Positions 51,216-60,006 are shown, counted from the first letter of the stretch. The stretch is 64,000 nucleotides of DNA from HT1-32 sp040219025 (GCA_040219025.1 JAVJTE010000019.1:1-64000); one strand, 5' to 3'. Program-made: numbers and translations. Notes: generated by a model not told the origin, from the sequence alone.

Positions 51216-52088
51216 ATGGCCGACGAACGTATCAGGGGAACTGTCTGGAGCGATGTCGAGGTTGACCTCATCGTCGCCGACTATTTCGACATGAGGCAGA
51301 AACAGACAACCGGCCAGCCCTTCATCAAGAAGGAGCATAACCGGCGGCTGCAGCAACTGACCGGCCGCAGCGAAAGTGCCATCGAATACAAGCACCAGAA
51401 TATCAGCGCTGTACTGGAACGCCTTGGCATGAGCTGGCTTCCCGGCTACGCGCCGATGTCGAACTTTCAGGCCTCGCTGGTCGAGGCGGTTGGCCGTTAT
51501 CTCGGCAGCCAGCGGAAACTGTTTCTCGACACCCCGCTGCCTGACGAAGCTGCCTTCCGGGCCAGTGAGCCCGCGCCCCTCTATATCGGCTCCCCGCCCG
51601 GCCTCGCCCCCCTGCCCGCGGCAGAGACGGCGAAGCACAGTCTGGAACGGCTGGTCCGGAAATTTGATCCGGCGGCCCGGGACGAGCGCAACCGCAAACT
51701 CGGCAAGCTGGGCGAGGAACGGGCCTTTCACTCGGAAAGGCTGACCCTGACGGCGAAGGGCCGCGATGATCTGGCCCGCAGGGTCCGCTGGGTATCAGAG
51801 GAAGACGGCGACGGTGCCGGATACGACATCCTGTCATTCGACGCGCAGGGGCATGAACGCCTGATCGAGGTCAAAACCACCACCGGCCACCAGACCACCC
51901 CGTTTTACATCAGCCAGAACGAACGCTCCTTCGCCGAAGAACGCCCGGATGCCTTTCGCCTGCTGCGCCTTTACGACTTCAGCCGGGAACCGAAAGCCTT
52001 CGAGATCGCACCACCACTGGACACCGCCCTCTGCCTCAGCCCGATCGCCTACCGCGCCAGTTTCGGCGATCCGCCGCAGCAAAGCTGA
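51216..52088 (+). CDS. DUF3883-domain, PD-(D/E)xK nuclease-like protein
   Basis: This 290-aa protein has an N-terminal helical region (TVWSDVEVDLIVADYFDM, SESAIEYKHQNISAVLERLG; residues 9-71) resembling a DNA-binding or SANT-like fold. A C-terminal domain has GEERA (E168/E169), GAGYDILSFDA (D204) and RLIEVKTTTG (E218, K220). The D...ExK arrangement and the EVKTT context fit the DUF3883 restriction-endonuclease-like fold seen in defence and helicase proteins. Here it stands alone, with no partner methylase or helicase. It lies 49 bp before tRNA-Ser. Confidence 0.8.
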   Translation: MADERIRGTVWSDVEVDLIVADYFDMRQKQTTGQPFIKKEHNRRLQQLTGRSESAIEYKHQNISAVLERLGMSWLPGYAPMSNFQASLVEAVGRYLGSQRKLFLDTPLPDEAAFRASEPAPLYIGSPPGLAPLPAAETAKHSLERLVRKFDPAARDERNRKLGKLGEERAFHSERLTLTAKGRDDLARRVRWVSEEDGDGAGYDILSFDAQGHERLIEVKTTTGHQTTPFYISQNERSFAEERPDAFRLLRLYDFSREPKAFEIAPPLDTALCLSPIAYRASFGDPPQQS

Positions 52089-52137
52089 AACGGAATTGTA
52101 TCCCCGATAAAAATCGACTATCCAACGCCTCTGGCGA

Positions 52138-52227
52138 GGATGGGTGGCCGAGCGGTTGAAGGCACCGGTCTTGAAAACCGGCAAGGGTTAACGCTCTTCG
52201 TGGGTTCGAATCCCACCCCATCCGCCA
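52138..52227 (+). tRNA. tRNA-Ser(UGA)
   Basis: This is a 90-nt class II tRNA. The acceptor stem GGATGGG pairs with CCCATCC, with a G discriminator and encoded CCA. The anticodon stem CCGGT/ACCGG frames the loop CTTGAAA, giving anticodon TGA at 52172-52174. A long variable arm (GCAAGGGTTAACGCTCTTCG region) and T-arm GTGGGTTCGAATCCCAC are present. Confidence 0.97.
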
Positions 52228-52459
52228 CTAGCTTTTCGCAACACAGAAAACTGAACATGATCTCCGACATTTCCAAATCGACAGTCGTTTCGCAGAAACG
52301 GCGAGAGCGATTGTAATTCGAGCTTTCTCCCTGACTCTCCACCAGAAAATCCCCAACGCATTGATATTTAATAACATTATCTAATACGGCAGGTTTCTTT
52401 CCCAAATAATGTGCCCCGCTTTTTTCTATTTAGAGGCAGCTAAGAAAAATTGGCAGTTT
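52228..52459. other. AT-richer spacer between tRNA-Ser and the toxin-antitoxin pair
   Basis: No coding pattern is seen. Base composition is visibly more AT-rich than the flanks. A small hairpin CGTTTC-GCA-GAAACG lies at about 52286-52300. No copy of the tRNA 3' end and no integrase was found that would prove a site of integration. Confidence 0.45.
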
Positions 52460-52488
52460 TTGACAATTTAGGATTTAACCGGCATAAT
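52460..52488 (+). promoter_or_regulatory. Sigma-70 promoter of the parDE-type operon
   Basis: TTGACA (52460-52465) and CATAAT (52483-52488) are separated by 17 bp, close to the consensus for the housekeeping sigma factor. The antitoxin ATG is 24 bp beyond, with AGAGGA between. It is the best textbook promoter noticed in the window. Confidence 0.75.
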
Positions 52489-52511
52489 CAGTCAGAGAGG
52501 ATTGTTCTGAT

Positions 52512-52793
52512 ATGCCTACGCGTAATGTAAATCTGACCGATTATTACGATAACTTTGTCGCCCAGTTATTGGAATCGGGGCGGTTTCGTAATGCGAGCGA
52601 GGTTGTTCGCGCGGCATTACGCTTGCTAGAAAACCAGAACCTTGAAGAACAGGCCAAGATCGAAGCATTGCGAAATGCCTTCAAAGAGGGCCATGAATCC
52701 TACGCTCGGGGCGACTACGTAGTCATGAAGAGCGAAGCAGATATTGATCGCTTCTTCGATGAAATGGATGCGGAGATCGATCGGGCCTCATAA
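52512..52793 (+). CDS. ParD-family antitoxin
   Basis: This 93-aa protein has an N-terminal ribbon-helix-helix: NVNLTDYYDNFVAQLLESGR, then NASEVVRAALRLLE. A charged C-terminal tail (KIEALRNAFKEGHESYARGD) would wrap the toxin. It binds its own operator and neutralises the toxin encoded 3 bp downstream. Base composition is lower in GC than most neighbours, consistent with horizontal acquisition. Confidence 0.92.
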   Translation: MPTRNVNLTDYYDNFVAQLLESGRFRNASEVVRAALRLLENQNLEEQAKIEALRNAFKEGHESYARGDYVVMKSEADIDRFFDEMDAEIDRAS

Positions 52794-52796
52794 TTC

Positions 52797-53231
52797 ATGC
52801 CCGCCAAATCCTATACACTCATCCGCACCGGCAAAGCCTCCGCCGACCTCGTGGAAATTCGCGACTACACCATACGAAACTACGGCGCACAGGTAGCGAA
52901 GGACTACAACGCACTTATGCGCCAAGCTTTCAAGGACATCCGCGAAGCCCCGTCCCTCATCGGTAGCCGCGAACGGCCGGAGATCGGCGAGAGCGTTCGC
53001 AGCTACCATATCTCGCTTAGCAAAACCCGTGCAGGATCAAAGATAAAATCGCCGCGCCACTTCATCCTCTATTTTCAGCCCAATGAGAGCGAAATCGTCG
53101 TAAGCCGGATACTTCACGATTCACGCGATTTAGTGCGTCACATTCCGCAAGCAGACATTGATAGGGCTACAGCTTTCAAAGAGAAACGGAAGCCGCAAGG
53201 TCGCACCAGAGACAAAGGGCGCGGTCGATGA
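52797..53231 (+). CDS. ParE-family toxin (RelE/ParE superfamily)
   Basis: This 144-aa basic protein has SYTLIRTGKASADLVEIRDY, AKDYNALMRQAFKDIREAP, YHISLSKTRAGSKIKSPRHF and ILYFQPNESEIVVSRILHD. These follow the RelE/ParE fold. ParE toxins poison DNA gyrase while RelE cleave mRNA; the ParD partner favours gyrase. It is about 40 residues longer than typical ParE, with a Lys/Arg-rich tail (FKEKRKPQGRTRDKGRGR). It follows the antitoxin by 3 bp. Confidence 0.9.
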   Translation: MPAKSYTLIRTGKASADLVEIRDYTIRNYGAQVAKDYNALMRQAFKDIREAPSLIGSRERPEIGESVRSYHISLSKTRAGSKIKSPRHFILYFQPNESEIVVSRILHDSRDLVRHIPQADIDRATAFKEKRKPQGRTRDKGRGR

Positions 53232-53499
53232 CCGCATGTTCGATGACACAGACAAGCGCCAATTTTTTTAGGGCTACACGACACCCCAGATGTGCTGCCT
53301 GTTCGTATCGATCAAATCTCCGGGCTTGTCGCGAATGTTCATCACTGGCGGTAAAGTGACATCTGTTAGCTCTATTCCATCCGGCGACAAACTTGCGACT
53401 CCTCGAGTTCCGGCCTCCCCCCATTGATCCAAAACAATGCCCCCCGGCCCCTCCACAGGCAGACTCCCGAAAAGCGCACCGGGAGGGAGGCTGCCGCTG

Positions 53500-54291
53500 A
53501 TGACCGAGACACATATTCCGTTAGACCGCCGTGTCAGGCTGGTTTCCACTGTTGAGCCCTGGCGGTGGCTGGTGGCGGGATGGCATGATTTGCGGGCGAA
53601 CCGGATGCGGAGCCTGCTCTACAGCCTGCCCTTTGTGCTGTTCGGTTATGTCTCTACCGTCGGGCTCTATCTGGCGGGGTGGCATTATCTGATCTGGCCG
53701 GCGCTGGCCGGGTTCTTCATTCTGGCACCGGCCTTTGCCGTCGGGTTTTATGAGGCCAGTCGCCGTCTGGAGCGGGGCGAGGCTGTCACACTCCGACAGA
53801 TGGTTCTGGCCTGGCGGCGCAACCCCAGCCGCATCTTCGGGGCCGGGCTGACGCTCTGTTTCTTCATGATCCTGTGGCTGCGGTCGGCCTCGCTGATCTA
53901 TGCGATCAACTTTCCCTACCAGATGCTGTCGCTGCAGGGGATCGTGAACCAGACCTTCTTTTCCGCCGACGGGGCGTCTTTTTTTGCGGTCGGAACGGTT
54001 ATCGGCGCGGCTTTTGCGGTGACAGCCTTTCTGCTGACCGTTGTGTCACTGCCGATGCTGCTGGGGGAAAAGTCCGACCTGCTGCCTGCGATCTTTCTGT
54101 CCATACTGGCGGTATCGCGCAACAGCCGGGCAATGGCGCTGTGGGCCGCCATCATCGTTGTCATCACCGCCGCCGGGATGGCCACGGCCTTTGCCGGGCT
54201 GGTGATTACCATGCCGCTGCTCGGCCATGCCTCCTGGCATGCCTACCGGTCCGTGATTGAACCAACTGCGGTTCATCCGTCAGACAGATGA
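53500..54291 (+). CDS. DUF2189-type integral membrane protein
   Basis: The protein is 263 aa from the ATG at 53500, with GGGAGG upstream; the frame extends to 53437 without a better start. Six hydrophobic segments are visible, for example SLPFVLFGYVSTVGLYLAGW, YLIWPALAGFFILAPAFAVG and ALWAAIIVVITAAGMATAFA. The opening RLVSTVEPWRWLVAGWHDLR and the arrangement match the DUF2189 family of cytochrome-associated or unknown inner-membrane proteins. It stands alone after the toxin-antitoxin insert. Its function is unknown. Confidence 0.85.
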   Translation: MTETHIPLDRRVRLVSTVEPWRWLVAGWHDLRANRMRSLLYSLPFVLFGYVSTVGLYLAGWHYLIWPALAGFFILAPAFAVGFYEASRRLERGEAVTLRQMVLAWRRNPSRIFGAGLTLCFFMILWLRSASLIYAINFPYQMLSLQGIVNQTFFSADGASFFAVGTVIGAAFAVTAFLLTVVSLPMLLGEKSDLLPAIFLSILAVSRNSRAMALWAAIIVVITAAGMATAFAGLVITMPLLGHASWHAYRSVIEPTAVHPSDR

Positions 54292-54338
54292 ACCGGACCG
54301 ATGGCCGCCAGACCCCCTTCCGGCAGGGATATCCGATG

Positions 54339-55103
54339 CTAGCTTCCGGGCCCCGCGAACGGCAGCTGGTTCTTGAAGCCTGCCCATATCTTTGGATGCC
54401 ATTCGGCTGCAAACTCGCGAAAGCTGTCGAAAATCGCACGTTTCACCGGTGAACTCCGGATTTCGGTGATCGTCCAGTCTTCCGGCCCCCAGGTACGGAT
54501 CGGATCCGGATGAGGAAGGATCAGGTCCGGGTTCCAGAGATAGATGATGTCCATGGCATCAGGCCCCTCGGCAATGTGATAGGCGAACCCGATCATTGCT
54601 GACGGCACGACGATACCATTCAACTGGGCGTCCTGCTGGAACTGCTGAATATGGGGCTGGTCGCTGCCGGTAATGCCAAGCGAAAACGGCTGGGTCCGCC
54701 AGCAGTCCTGGCGGCCGCGATAATCGTTCTGAAGGAACGCCGTAAAATAGTAATCGTCAGACTCGCAACCGGCATAGGGATCGAAACGTGGCTCGTGAGG
54801 CGGGTCGGCATTACGCACAAGCACAAGCTGCGTAACGACATTCGAGCTGACTTTCGCCAGAGCCGCCAGATCATAGCGGACAATATTTTCCTCCCGAACC
54901 TTTCCGGTGCCGACCACTGTCCAGTCACCATCCGGCAGGGGAACCTGATTGCCGCTGACCGCGAAAACTGTTGATACGGTCTGGCCGATGACCGGTTCCT
55001 CGACCTGGTTACCGGTTGTCTGGCAGGCGGAAAGAAGAAGAGCACAGACCAGTGCCGTCCCGGAAACTGGTGGCCCGGCGGTCAGCCTGCCCGACCTAAC
55101 CAC
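54339..55103 (-). CDS. Putative lipoprotein of unknown function
   Basis: The likely start is a GTG at 55103 (or 55106), overlapping the FecR-domain gene stop. The 254-aa product has a signal with lipobox (ALVCALLLSAC). The mature part has DGDWTVVGTGKVREENIVRY, a Cys-containing stretch RFDPYAGCESDDYYFTAF and HPKIWAGFKNQLPFAGPGS at the end. I recognise no family. It is co-transcribed with the FecR-domain protein, so it is probably an envelope component of that sensory locus. Confidence 0.72.
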   Translation of the reverse strand: MVRSGRLTAGPPVSGTALVCALLLSACQTTGNQVEEPVIGQTVSTVFAVSGNQVPLPDGDWTVVGTGKVREENIVRYDLAALAKVSSNVVTQLVLVRNADPPHEPRFDPYAGCESDDYYFTAFLQNDYRGRQDCWRTQPFSLGITGSDQPHIQQFQQDAQLNGIVVPSAMIGFAYHIAEGPDAMDIIYLWNPDLILPHPDPIRTWGPEDWTITEIRSSPVKRAIFDSFREFAAEWHPKIWAGFKNQLPFAGPGS

Positions 55104-55848
55104 CACAGGTTGCCCCGGGGGTGAGAGTTGTGTGGACCGCAGGCCGGGACTGAGCACCGATGCTCGCAGCTTTCGCCAGTGCAACCGGACTGGAGACGCC
55201 ACCGGCGATCGCACTGAGCACGTCCATCTTCGCCGTGGCAACGGCGACGGAAACCGGCGGCGTGGTTGGTGCGCCGGGCGCAGAGCCGACGCTGGCAGAA
55301 CTTGCCTGCCCCGGCCCGACATCGACACTGGATCCGTCGGGAGTGGACAATGTGACCCCGCCATCTTCAACAGCAACCGTTGTCGTTCCGTTATCGTCGA
55401 CGATCAGAGTGAATACGGTCCCCCGTACGGTCACGACAGCCGCCGGTGTCTGTATCTGATAGGATGAACTTTGCATGCTGCCGGAAACAAACCTCAGGGT
55501 ACCTTTGAGAATGGACACCCCGACATCGCCCACACCCTGATTGGGGTTGTAGACAAAACGGTCCAGAAGGACCTGTGCACCCGGACCGATCTTGATCGTT
55601 GTCTCATCTTCAAAGACCAGATCCGTGGCAGCGCCGGAGCCGGTCTCAATGGTTTCTTCGGCATAGACGGCGTCCGCGACAGCCAGCTGTCGCTCGGTTT
55701 GCGCGAAATTTCCGGACACCACCCGCAACACAGTCTGGGTCTGACCGATCTTGGCTTGGGCCTGAGCCAGCGACGGCGCTATGCCCAGACCGAATATCGT
55801 GAGAAAAAGAAATACCCGTAACATTCCTTCCAGCCTCATCAAATTCAT
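55096..55848 (-). CDS. FecR-domain periplasmic protein
   Basis: The start is placed at the ATG at 55848 (MNLMRLEGMLRVFLFLTIFG); starts at 55839 and 55824 are alternatives. After a signal peptide (cleavage near SLAQAQA) come the FecR motifs AVYAEETIETGSGAATDLVF, TIKIGPGAQVLLDRFVYNP, GDVGVSILKGTLRFVSG and IQTPAAVVTVRGTVFTLIVD. It ends in a long Ala/Ser/Pro-rich tail. It is divergent from the CHASE2 cyclase, a pairing often seen in alphaproteobacteria. There the FecR protein is thought to signal to or recognise the same stimulus. Confidence 0.87.
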   Translation of the reverse strand: MNLMRLEGMLRVFLFLTIFGLGIAPSLAQAQAKIGQTQTVLRVVSGNFAQTERQLAVADAVYAEETIETGSGAATDLVFEDETTIKIGPGAQVLLDRFVYNPNQGVGDVGVSILKGTLRFVSGSMQSSSYQIQTPAAVVTVRGTVFTLIVDDNGTTTVAVEDGGVTLSTPDGSSVDVGPGQASSASVGSAPGAPTTPPVSVAVATAKMDVLSAIAGGVSSPVALAKAASIGAQSRPAVHTTLTPGATCGG

Positions 55849-55889
55849 GCCGAAAATCAGGTTACAATAGATTTTTTTTGAGCAAAAGT

Positions 55890-58037
55890 ATGAATTGGCG
55901 AAAACAAAACGATTATCTAATGGGAACAAGAACTGTCAGAACCCTGCCGTTGCTGATTGTGATGCTGATGCTGGCGATTCAGGCGATGTCGCTGGAGGAA
56001 ATCGAAGTTCTGCGTGAACGTGCCGCCGACATGCTGATCCGGCATTTCCCGGCAGCGGTCACAGAAACCCCCGTGATCATCGTTGAGATTGATGAGGCCA
56101 GTCTGTCCGCCCTGGGACAGTGGCCCTTTCCCCGGGATATCCTTGCAGGTGTTATCAAACGGCTCAACGCAGCGGGATCGCTGATCGCGATGACTATACT
56201 TACCGCTGAGCCCGACTCAGCATCCCCGCAGCGCGTATTTGACCGGATGGGCATCCCGCCACCCGCAGGAATCAAACTTCCGGACTCTGACGCAATACTG
56301 GCACAGGTTGTTGCCAGTGGCCTGGCCATCGGACCCGCCGTAATGACGAACGGATCCGGTGAGCAGTTGAGATCCAGATCAGGATTTGCGCAGACCGGAA
56401 ACGATCCGCTGATATACCTGCCCCGGTTCAGCCGGGCCATCGTTCCCACAGAGCCGATCGGTACCGCATACAACGCTCTTGGCGCGATCAATATGCAGAC
56501 CGACCGGGATGGTGTACTGCGCTGGATTCCGCTGCTGTTTGCACTCGACGGCCAGTTATTCCCGGGTTTCCCGACCGAAGTCCTTCGGCTGGCGCAGGGT
56601 GCCGGAAGCACTCTGGTCAAGACAACAGGCGCCAGTGGCGAGTCCGGCGACAACGGAATCATCGCGATCCGGACAGGTGCTGCCGAGATACCGACGGACA
56701 AACACGGACGCCTGAGATTTGTCCCCGGGCCCACAACCGCCATACCCCGCCTGTCGTTTCACGATATCCTGACGGGTAATGTCACGGCGGATCAACTGGA
56801 GGGCCGGATCGTCGTGGTCGGCGTCAATGCCGGGGGAATTGGCGAACGCTATACGGACCCGTCTGGTCTCCGGCTGACAGCCATGGACGTCCAGGCGCAG
56901 GTTATCGAACAGATTCTCAGTGGCCGCCTGCTGACCCGGCCGGACTGGGCACCGGGTGGGGAACTTCTTACCACCGCCCTAACCGGCATACTGCTGATTG
57001 TTGCCTGCCGTTACTTGGGGGCGGTCATGGCCGGACTTGTCGGTACCGGCGGACTTCTGGCTGTCCTCTCCCTCTGGTTCGCCGCGCATCAGCATTACGG
57101 GATGATTGTCGACCCTGTCATGCCCGTCAGTACGATCATCGTTACCTTTCTCGGTGTAAGTCTTGTTGAACGCTGGGTTGCCGAACGAAAATCAAAATGG
57201 ATTCGCGGTGCATTTGCCAGCTATGTCAGCCCCAACCTTGTCAACACCCTGACCAGGAACCCTGACGCCCTGCAACTTGGCGGGGAACGCAAGGAACTCA
57301 GCTTTGTATTTACAGACCTCGCCGGATTCACGAGCCTGGTAGAACAACTCAAGCCGGACGAGTTACCAGTGCTGTTGAGCAGTTACCTCGACGGCATGAC
57401 ACGCATTACATTCCGGCATGACGGAACCATCGACAAGTTTGTCGGTGATGCAGTGCATGTCATCTTCGGTGCGCCGGTCGATCAACCGGATCATGCCCAA
57501 CGCGCGCTGGCCTGCGCGTTCGAGATGCAGCAGTTCGCGAGAGCCTTCGCAGTAGAGAAGAACGCCGCCGGTATTGCTGTCGGAGAAACCAGAATCGGGG
57601 TCAATACAGGACCTGTCGTGATCGGCAACTTTGGCGGATCGACGATGTTCGATTACACGGCGCACGGTGACGCAATCAATACCGCTGCCCGCCTGGAAAG
57701 TGCCAACAAACAGTTCGGCACAGACCTGTGCGTCAGCGAAATGACTGCCCTGCATTGCCCGGATTTTCAGGGCCGGTTAATCGGAGAACTTATTCTGAAA
57801 GGCAAAACGATCCCGCTGAAGACCTATGAACCCTGGTCAGCGGAGAACGGCCCCCTGCCAGCCGCCTGGCAGGAATATTCCGACGCCTATAAATTGCTGG
57901 AATCAGGTACCGATGACGCAACCCGGATATTTTACGAACTGCGCACCAAGTATCCGGCAGATTCGCTGATTGCGTATCACGCAGACCGGTTGACCCGTGG
58001 CCAGACAGGCAGCTTGCTTACCCTTACAGAGAAATAG
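55890..58037 (+). CDS. CHASE2-domain class III adenylate/guanylate cyclase
   Basis: The protein is 715 aa from the ATG at 55890 (TTG at 55878 is possible). An N-terminal membrane segment is followed by a periplasmic CHASE2 sensor: VIIVEIDEASLSALGQWPFP, IGTAYNALGAINMQTDRDG, RIVVVGVNAGGIGERYTDP. Two or three membrane helices follow, near residues 355-425, then the cyclase catalytic domain. That has FVFTDLAGFTSLVEQL (metal Asp), FVGDAVHVIFGAPVD, and GVNTGPVVIGNFGG with YTAHGDAINTAARLE. It makes cAMP (or cGMP) in response to a periplasmic signal. Its start is 41 bp from that of the divergent FecR gene. Confidence 0.94.
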   Translation: MNWRKQNDYLMGTRTVRTLPLLIVMLMLAIQAMSLEEIEVLRERAADMLIRHFPAAVTETPVIIVEIDEASLSALGQWPFPRDILAGVIKRLNAAGSLIAMTILTAEPDSASPQRVFDRMGIPPPAGIKLPDSDAILAQVVASGLAIGPAVMTNGSGEQLRSRSGFAQTGNDPLIYLPRFSRAIVPTEPIGTAYNALGAINMQTDRDGVLRWIPLLFALDGQLFPGFPTEVLRLAQGAGSTLVKTTGASGESGDNGIIAIRTGAAEIPTDKHGRLRFVPGPTTAIPRLSFHDILTGNVTADQLEGRIVVVGVNAGGIGERYTDPSGLRLTAMDVQAQVIEQILSGRLLTRPDWAPGGELLTTALTGILLIVACRYLGAVMAGLVGTGGLLAVLSLWFAAHQHYGMIVDPVMPVSTIIVTFLGVSLVERWVAERKSKWIRGAFASYVSPNLVNTLTRNPDALQLGGERKELSFVFTDLAGFTSLVEQLKPDELPVLLSSYLDGMTRITFRHDGTIDKFVGDAVHVIFGAPVDQPDHAQRALACAFEMQQFARAFAVEKNAAGIAVGETRIGVNTGPVVIGNFGGSTMFDYTAHGDAINTAARLESANKQFGTDLCVSEMTALHCPDFQGRLIGELILKGKTIPLKTYEPWSAENGPLPAAWQEYSDAYKLLESGTDDATRIFYELRTKYPADSLIAYHADRLTRGQTGSLLTLTEK

Positions 58038-58053
58038 CAGGAACCTGGAGTCT

Positions 58054-58806
58054 ATGATGATTGGTAAAATAAAACGTGAACTTCTGACAGCATTTCTTGC
58101 GCTTTCCGTTGTTGCGGCATGCACCGGTCCGACAACCGAGCAACGGATTCTCTCGGCTACTGAGGAAGTCTCGATCAATGGTTTACAGCCAGAGTCGGTT
58201 TTCAATGCGGGATCTGCGCTGTTTGAAGCCTGGACACCGATCAATATCCGCGGCAAGGGGGACTGGCAGCTGCTCAGCGACAGCAGCAGCTCAGACCTCA
58301 CAATGCAGAAATTCATCATTCGTGGCGAGGCGAAGGAAAGTGCCTCTGGTATCATTCTTGAGACGTCGATCGATCCGGAAGCTTGTCCGGTTCTCGAATG
58401 GCGCTGGTTGGTGGAAGCGGTGCAACAGAGTGCTGATCTGCGGCTGAAGGACAAAGACGACGTCGCAGCCGCCCTGATCCTCATGTTTGGCGATCCCGGC
58501 ATGATGTCGCAGCCCCGGCCAGTACCGACGTTGCGTTATGTATGGACCGGTGGCGGGCATGAGCGCAATGCCGTCATTGCCAATCCCTACCTGCCTGAAA
58601 CCGTAAGGAATATTGTCATACGCAACCGCGAAGACCCGACAAATGCTTGGCTGTCCGAACGCCGGAATGTGCTTCAGGACTACGAAGCTGCTTTTGGCAA
58701 TGCGCCTGACTATTTTGTCTGGGCCGTCGCTCTCTTCATCGATAATGATCAAACCAAAGAAGACGCCGCTGCGCAGTTCACAAAGGCTGATTCATTCTGT
58801 CGGTAA
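58054..58806 (+). CDS. Putative lipoprotein, DUF3047-like
   Basis: The protein is 250 aa from the ATG at 58054, with GGAG upstream; a long frame from 57997 overlaps the cyclase gene. The lipobox is LSVVAAC. The body has ACPVLEWRWLVEAVQQSADL, KDKDDVAAALILMFGDPG, TLRYVWTGGGHERNAVIANP and YLPETVRNIVIRNRE. These resemble the DUF3047 family, whose function is unknown. It begins 16 bp after the cyclase stop and is probably co-transcribed, so it may take part in the same envelope-sensing pathway. Confidence 0.78.
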   Translation: MMIGKIKRELLTAFLALSVVAACTGPTTEQRILSATEEVSINGLQPESVFNAGSALFEAWTPINIRGKGDWQLLSDSSSSDLTMQKFIIRGEAKESASGIILETSIDPEACPVLEWRWLVEAVQQSADLRLKDKDDVAAALILMFGDPGMMSQPRPVPTLRYVWTGGGHERNAVIANPYLPETVRNIVIRNREDPTNAWLSERRNVLQDYEAAFGNAPDYFVWAVALFIDNDQTKEDAAAQFTKADSFCR

Positions 58807-58818
58807 TTTTTGAAACCC

Positions 58819-60006
58819 TCACCCCACCACCGGAAGTTCAGCCGGTGCCCGGCGGCTGAGCCATTCGGCGCCGTCTTCGGTGATGACGATATTTTCCTCA
58901 TGCACCATCTGTTTGCCGGGGGTGAATTCCATGCCGGGCTCCAGCGTCAGCACGACGCCCGGTTCCAGCACCGTGCCATCATCCGGGGTGTTTGAGGGCC
59001 ATTCGGTGAGCTGCATGCCGAGGCCATGCCCCATGCGCCCGACGCTGTTGCCGAGTGCGCCGCCCGCTTCCAGCACGCCCCACATGGCGGCCCAGACATC
59101 GCTGGTGGTGGCTCCCGGCCTGGCGGCGGCAAACCCGGCATCGGTGGCAGCATAGACCGCGTCATAGGCGCGGCGCACGGCGTCATCCGCATGGCCGAAG
59201 GCGATGTTACGGTCGAAATCGCAGAAATAGCCGTCGAAGGTCGTGCCGGTATCGATGATCAGCACATCGCCCTCGGTCTGCACCCGGTCGGTCGGGCCCA
59301 TGATGATGCTGTCATAGCCACCGGGGCCGGAGCCGGAGATGATGTAGGGCGAGGTGTCGGCCCCGCGTTGCAGTAGGTCGATGCGGAAGCGGCGGCAGAT
59401 TTCCCGCTCGGTCTCGCCGATGCTGACCGACGCGGGCCAGTCATCGAAGGCGTCGGAGGTCAGGTCGCAGATATGAGCGATCTTCTCAATCTCTGCCGCC
59501 GACTTCACATAGCGCAGGCGGTGAATCAGCAGGGAGGCATCGGCGATGTCATAACCGGTGAGTTCCTGTTTCAGCCGCTCGAAGTCACCGGCGGGCATCC
59601 GCAGATAGCTTTCATGCCCCATCGGAACCCCCAGACGACCAAAGCGTCTCGGCAGTTCGGCGAAGACCGAGCATAACAGCGAAATGCCGTCATCTGACGG
59701 TCGGGGCGCGGGCCATGTCCGGATATCCTCGATCCAGGTCGCGGCCATTCCGGCCAGTCCGATTTCCGGAATCACAGCGACCGGCTTGCCCGCCAGCGGC
59801 ACGACCAGAAACCAGGGCCGGGTCGGGCTTTCCCAGAACTGGGTAAAGAAGCCGCTGAAATAGCGGACCTCCGGCTCTGTCGTCAGCAACAGCGCATCAA
59901 GCCCCTCAGCCCGCATCTGCTGTTGTGCCCGGTGCAGGCGGTTCTCGAACTCCGGGACATCAAACCCGCGCGGCGGGAGCTTTGCCATTTTCCGGTTTCC
60001 TGTCAT
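58819..60006 (-). CDS. M24 (creatinase/Xaa-Pro dipeptidase) family hydrolase
   Basis: This 395-aa two-domain protein has the N-terminal creatinase domain DALLLTTEPEVRYFSGFFTQ. The pita-bread domain keeps metal ligands in IDTGTTFDGYFCDFDRNIAF (two Asp), GRMGHGLGMQLTEWPSNTP (His), LTLEPGMEF (Glu) and VHEENIVI (Glu). It is not a housekeeping proline peptidase by context. It is the last of four genes with an M20 amidohydrolase. In ectoine degradation an M24 enzyme (DoeA/EutD) opens the ectoine ring, and that is one candidate reaction. Its start overlaps the preceding gene as ATGA. Confidence 0.9.
   Translation of the reverse strand: MTGNRKMAKLPPRGFDVPEFENRLHRAQQQMRAEGLDALLLTTEPEVRYFSGFFTQFWESPTRPWFLVVPLAGKPVAVIPEIGLAGMAATWIEDIRTWPAPRPSDDGISLLCSVFAELPRRFGRLGVPMGHESYLRMPAGDFERLKQELTGYDIADASLLIHRLRYVKSAAEIEKIAHICDLTSDAFDDWPASVSIGETEREICRRFRIDLLQRGADTSPYIISGSGPGGYDSIIMGPTDRVQTEGDVLIIDTGTTFDGYFCDFDRNIAFGHADDAVRRAYDAVYAATDAGFAAARPGATTSDVWAAMWGVLEAGGALGNSVGRMGHGLGMQLTEWPSNTPDDGTVLEPGVVLTLEPGMEFTPGKQMVHEENIVITEDGAEWLSRRAPAELPVVG

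Noticed and set aside
52138..52227. Proven attachment site at tRNA-Ser
   Set aside because: No integrase gene and no second copy of the tRNA 3' end was found; only composition hints at insertion.
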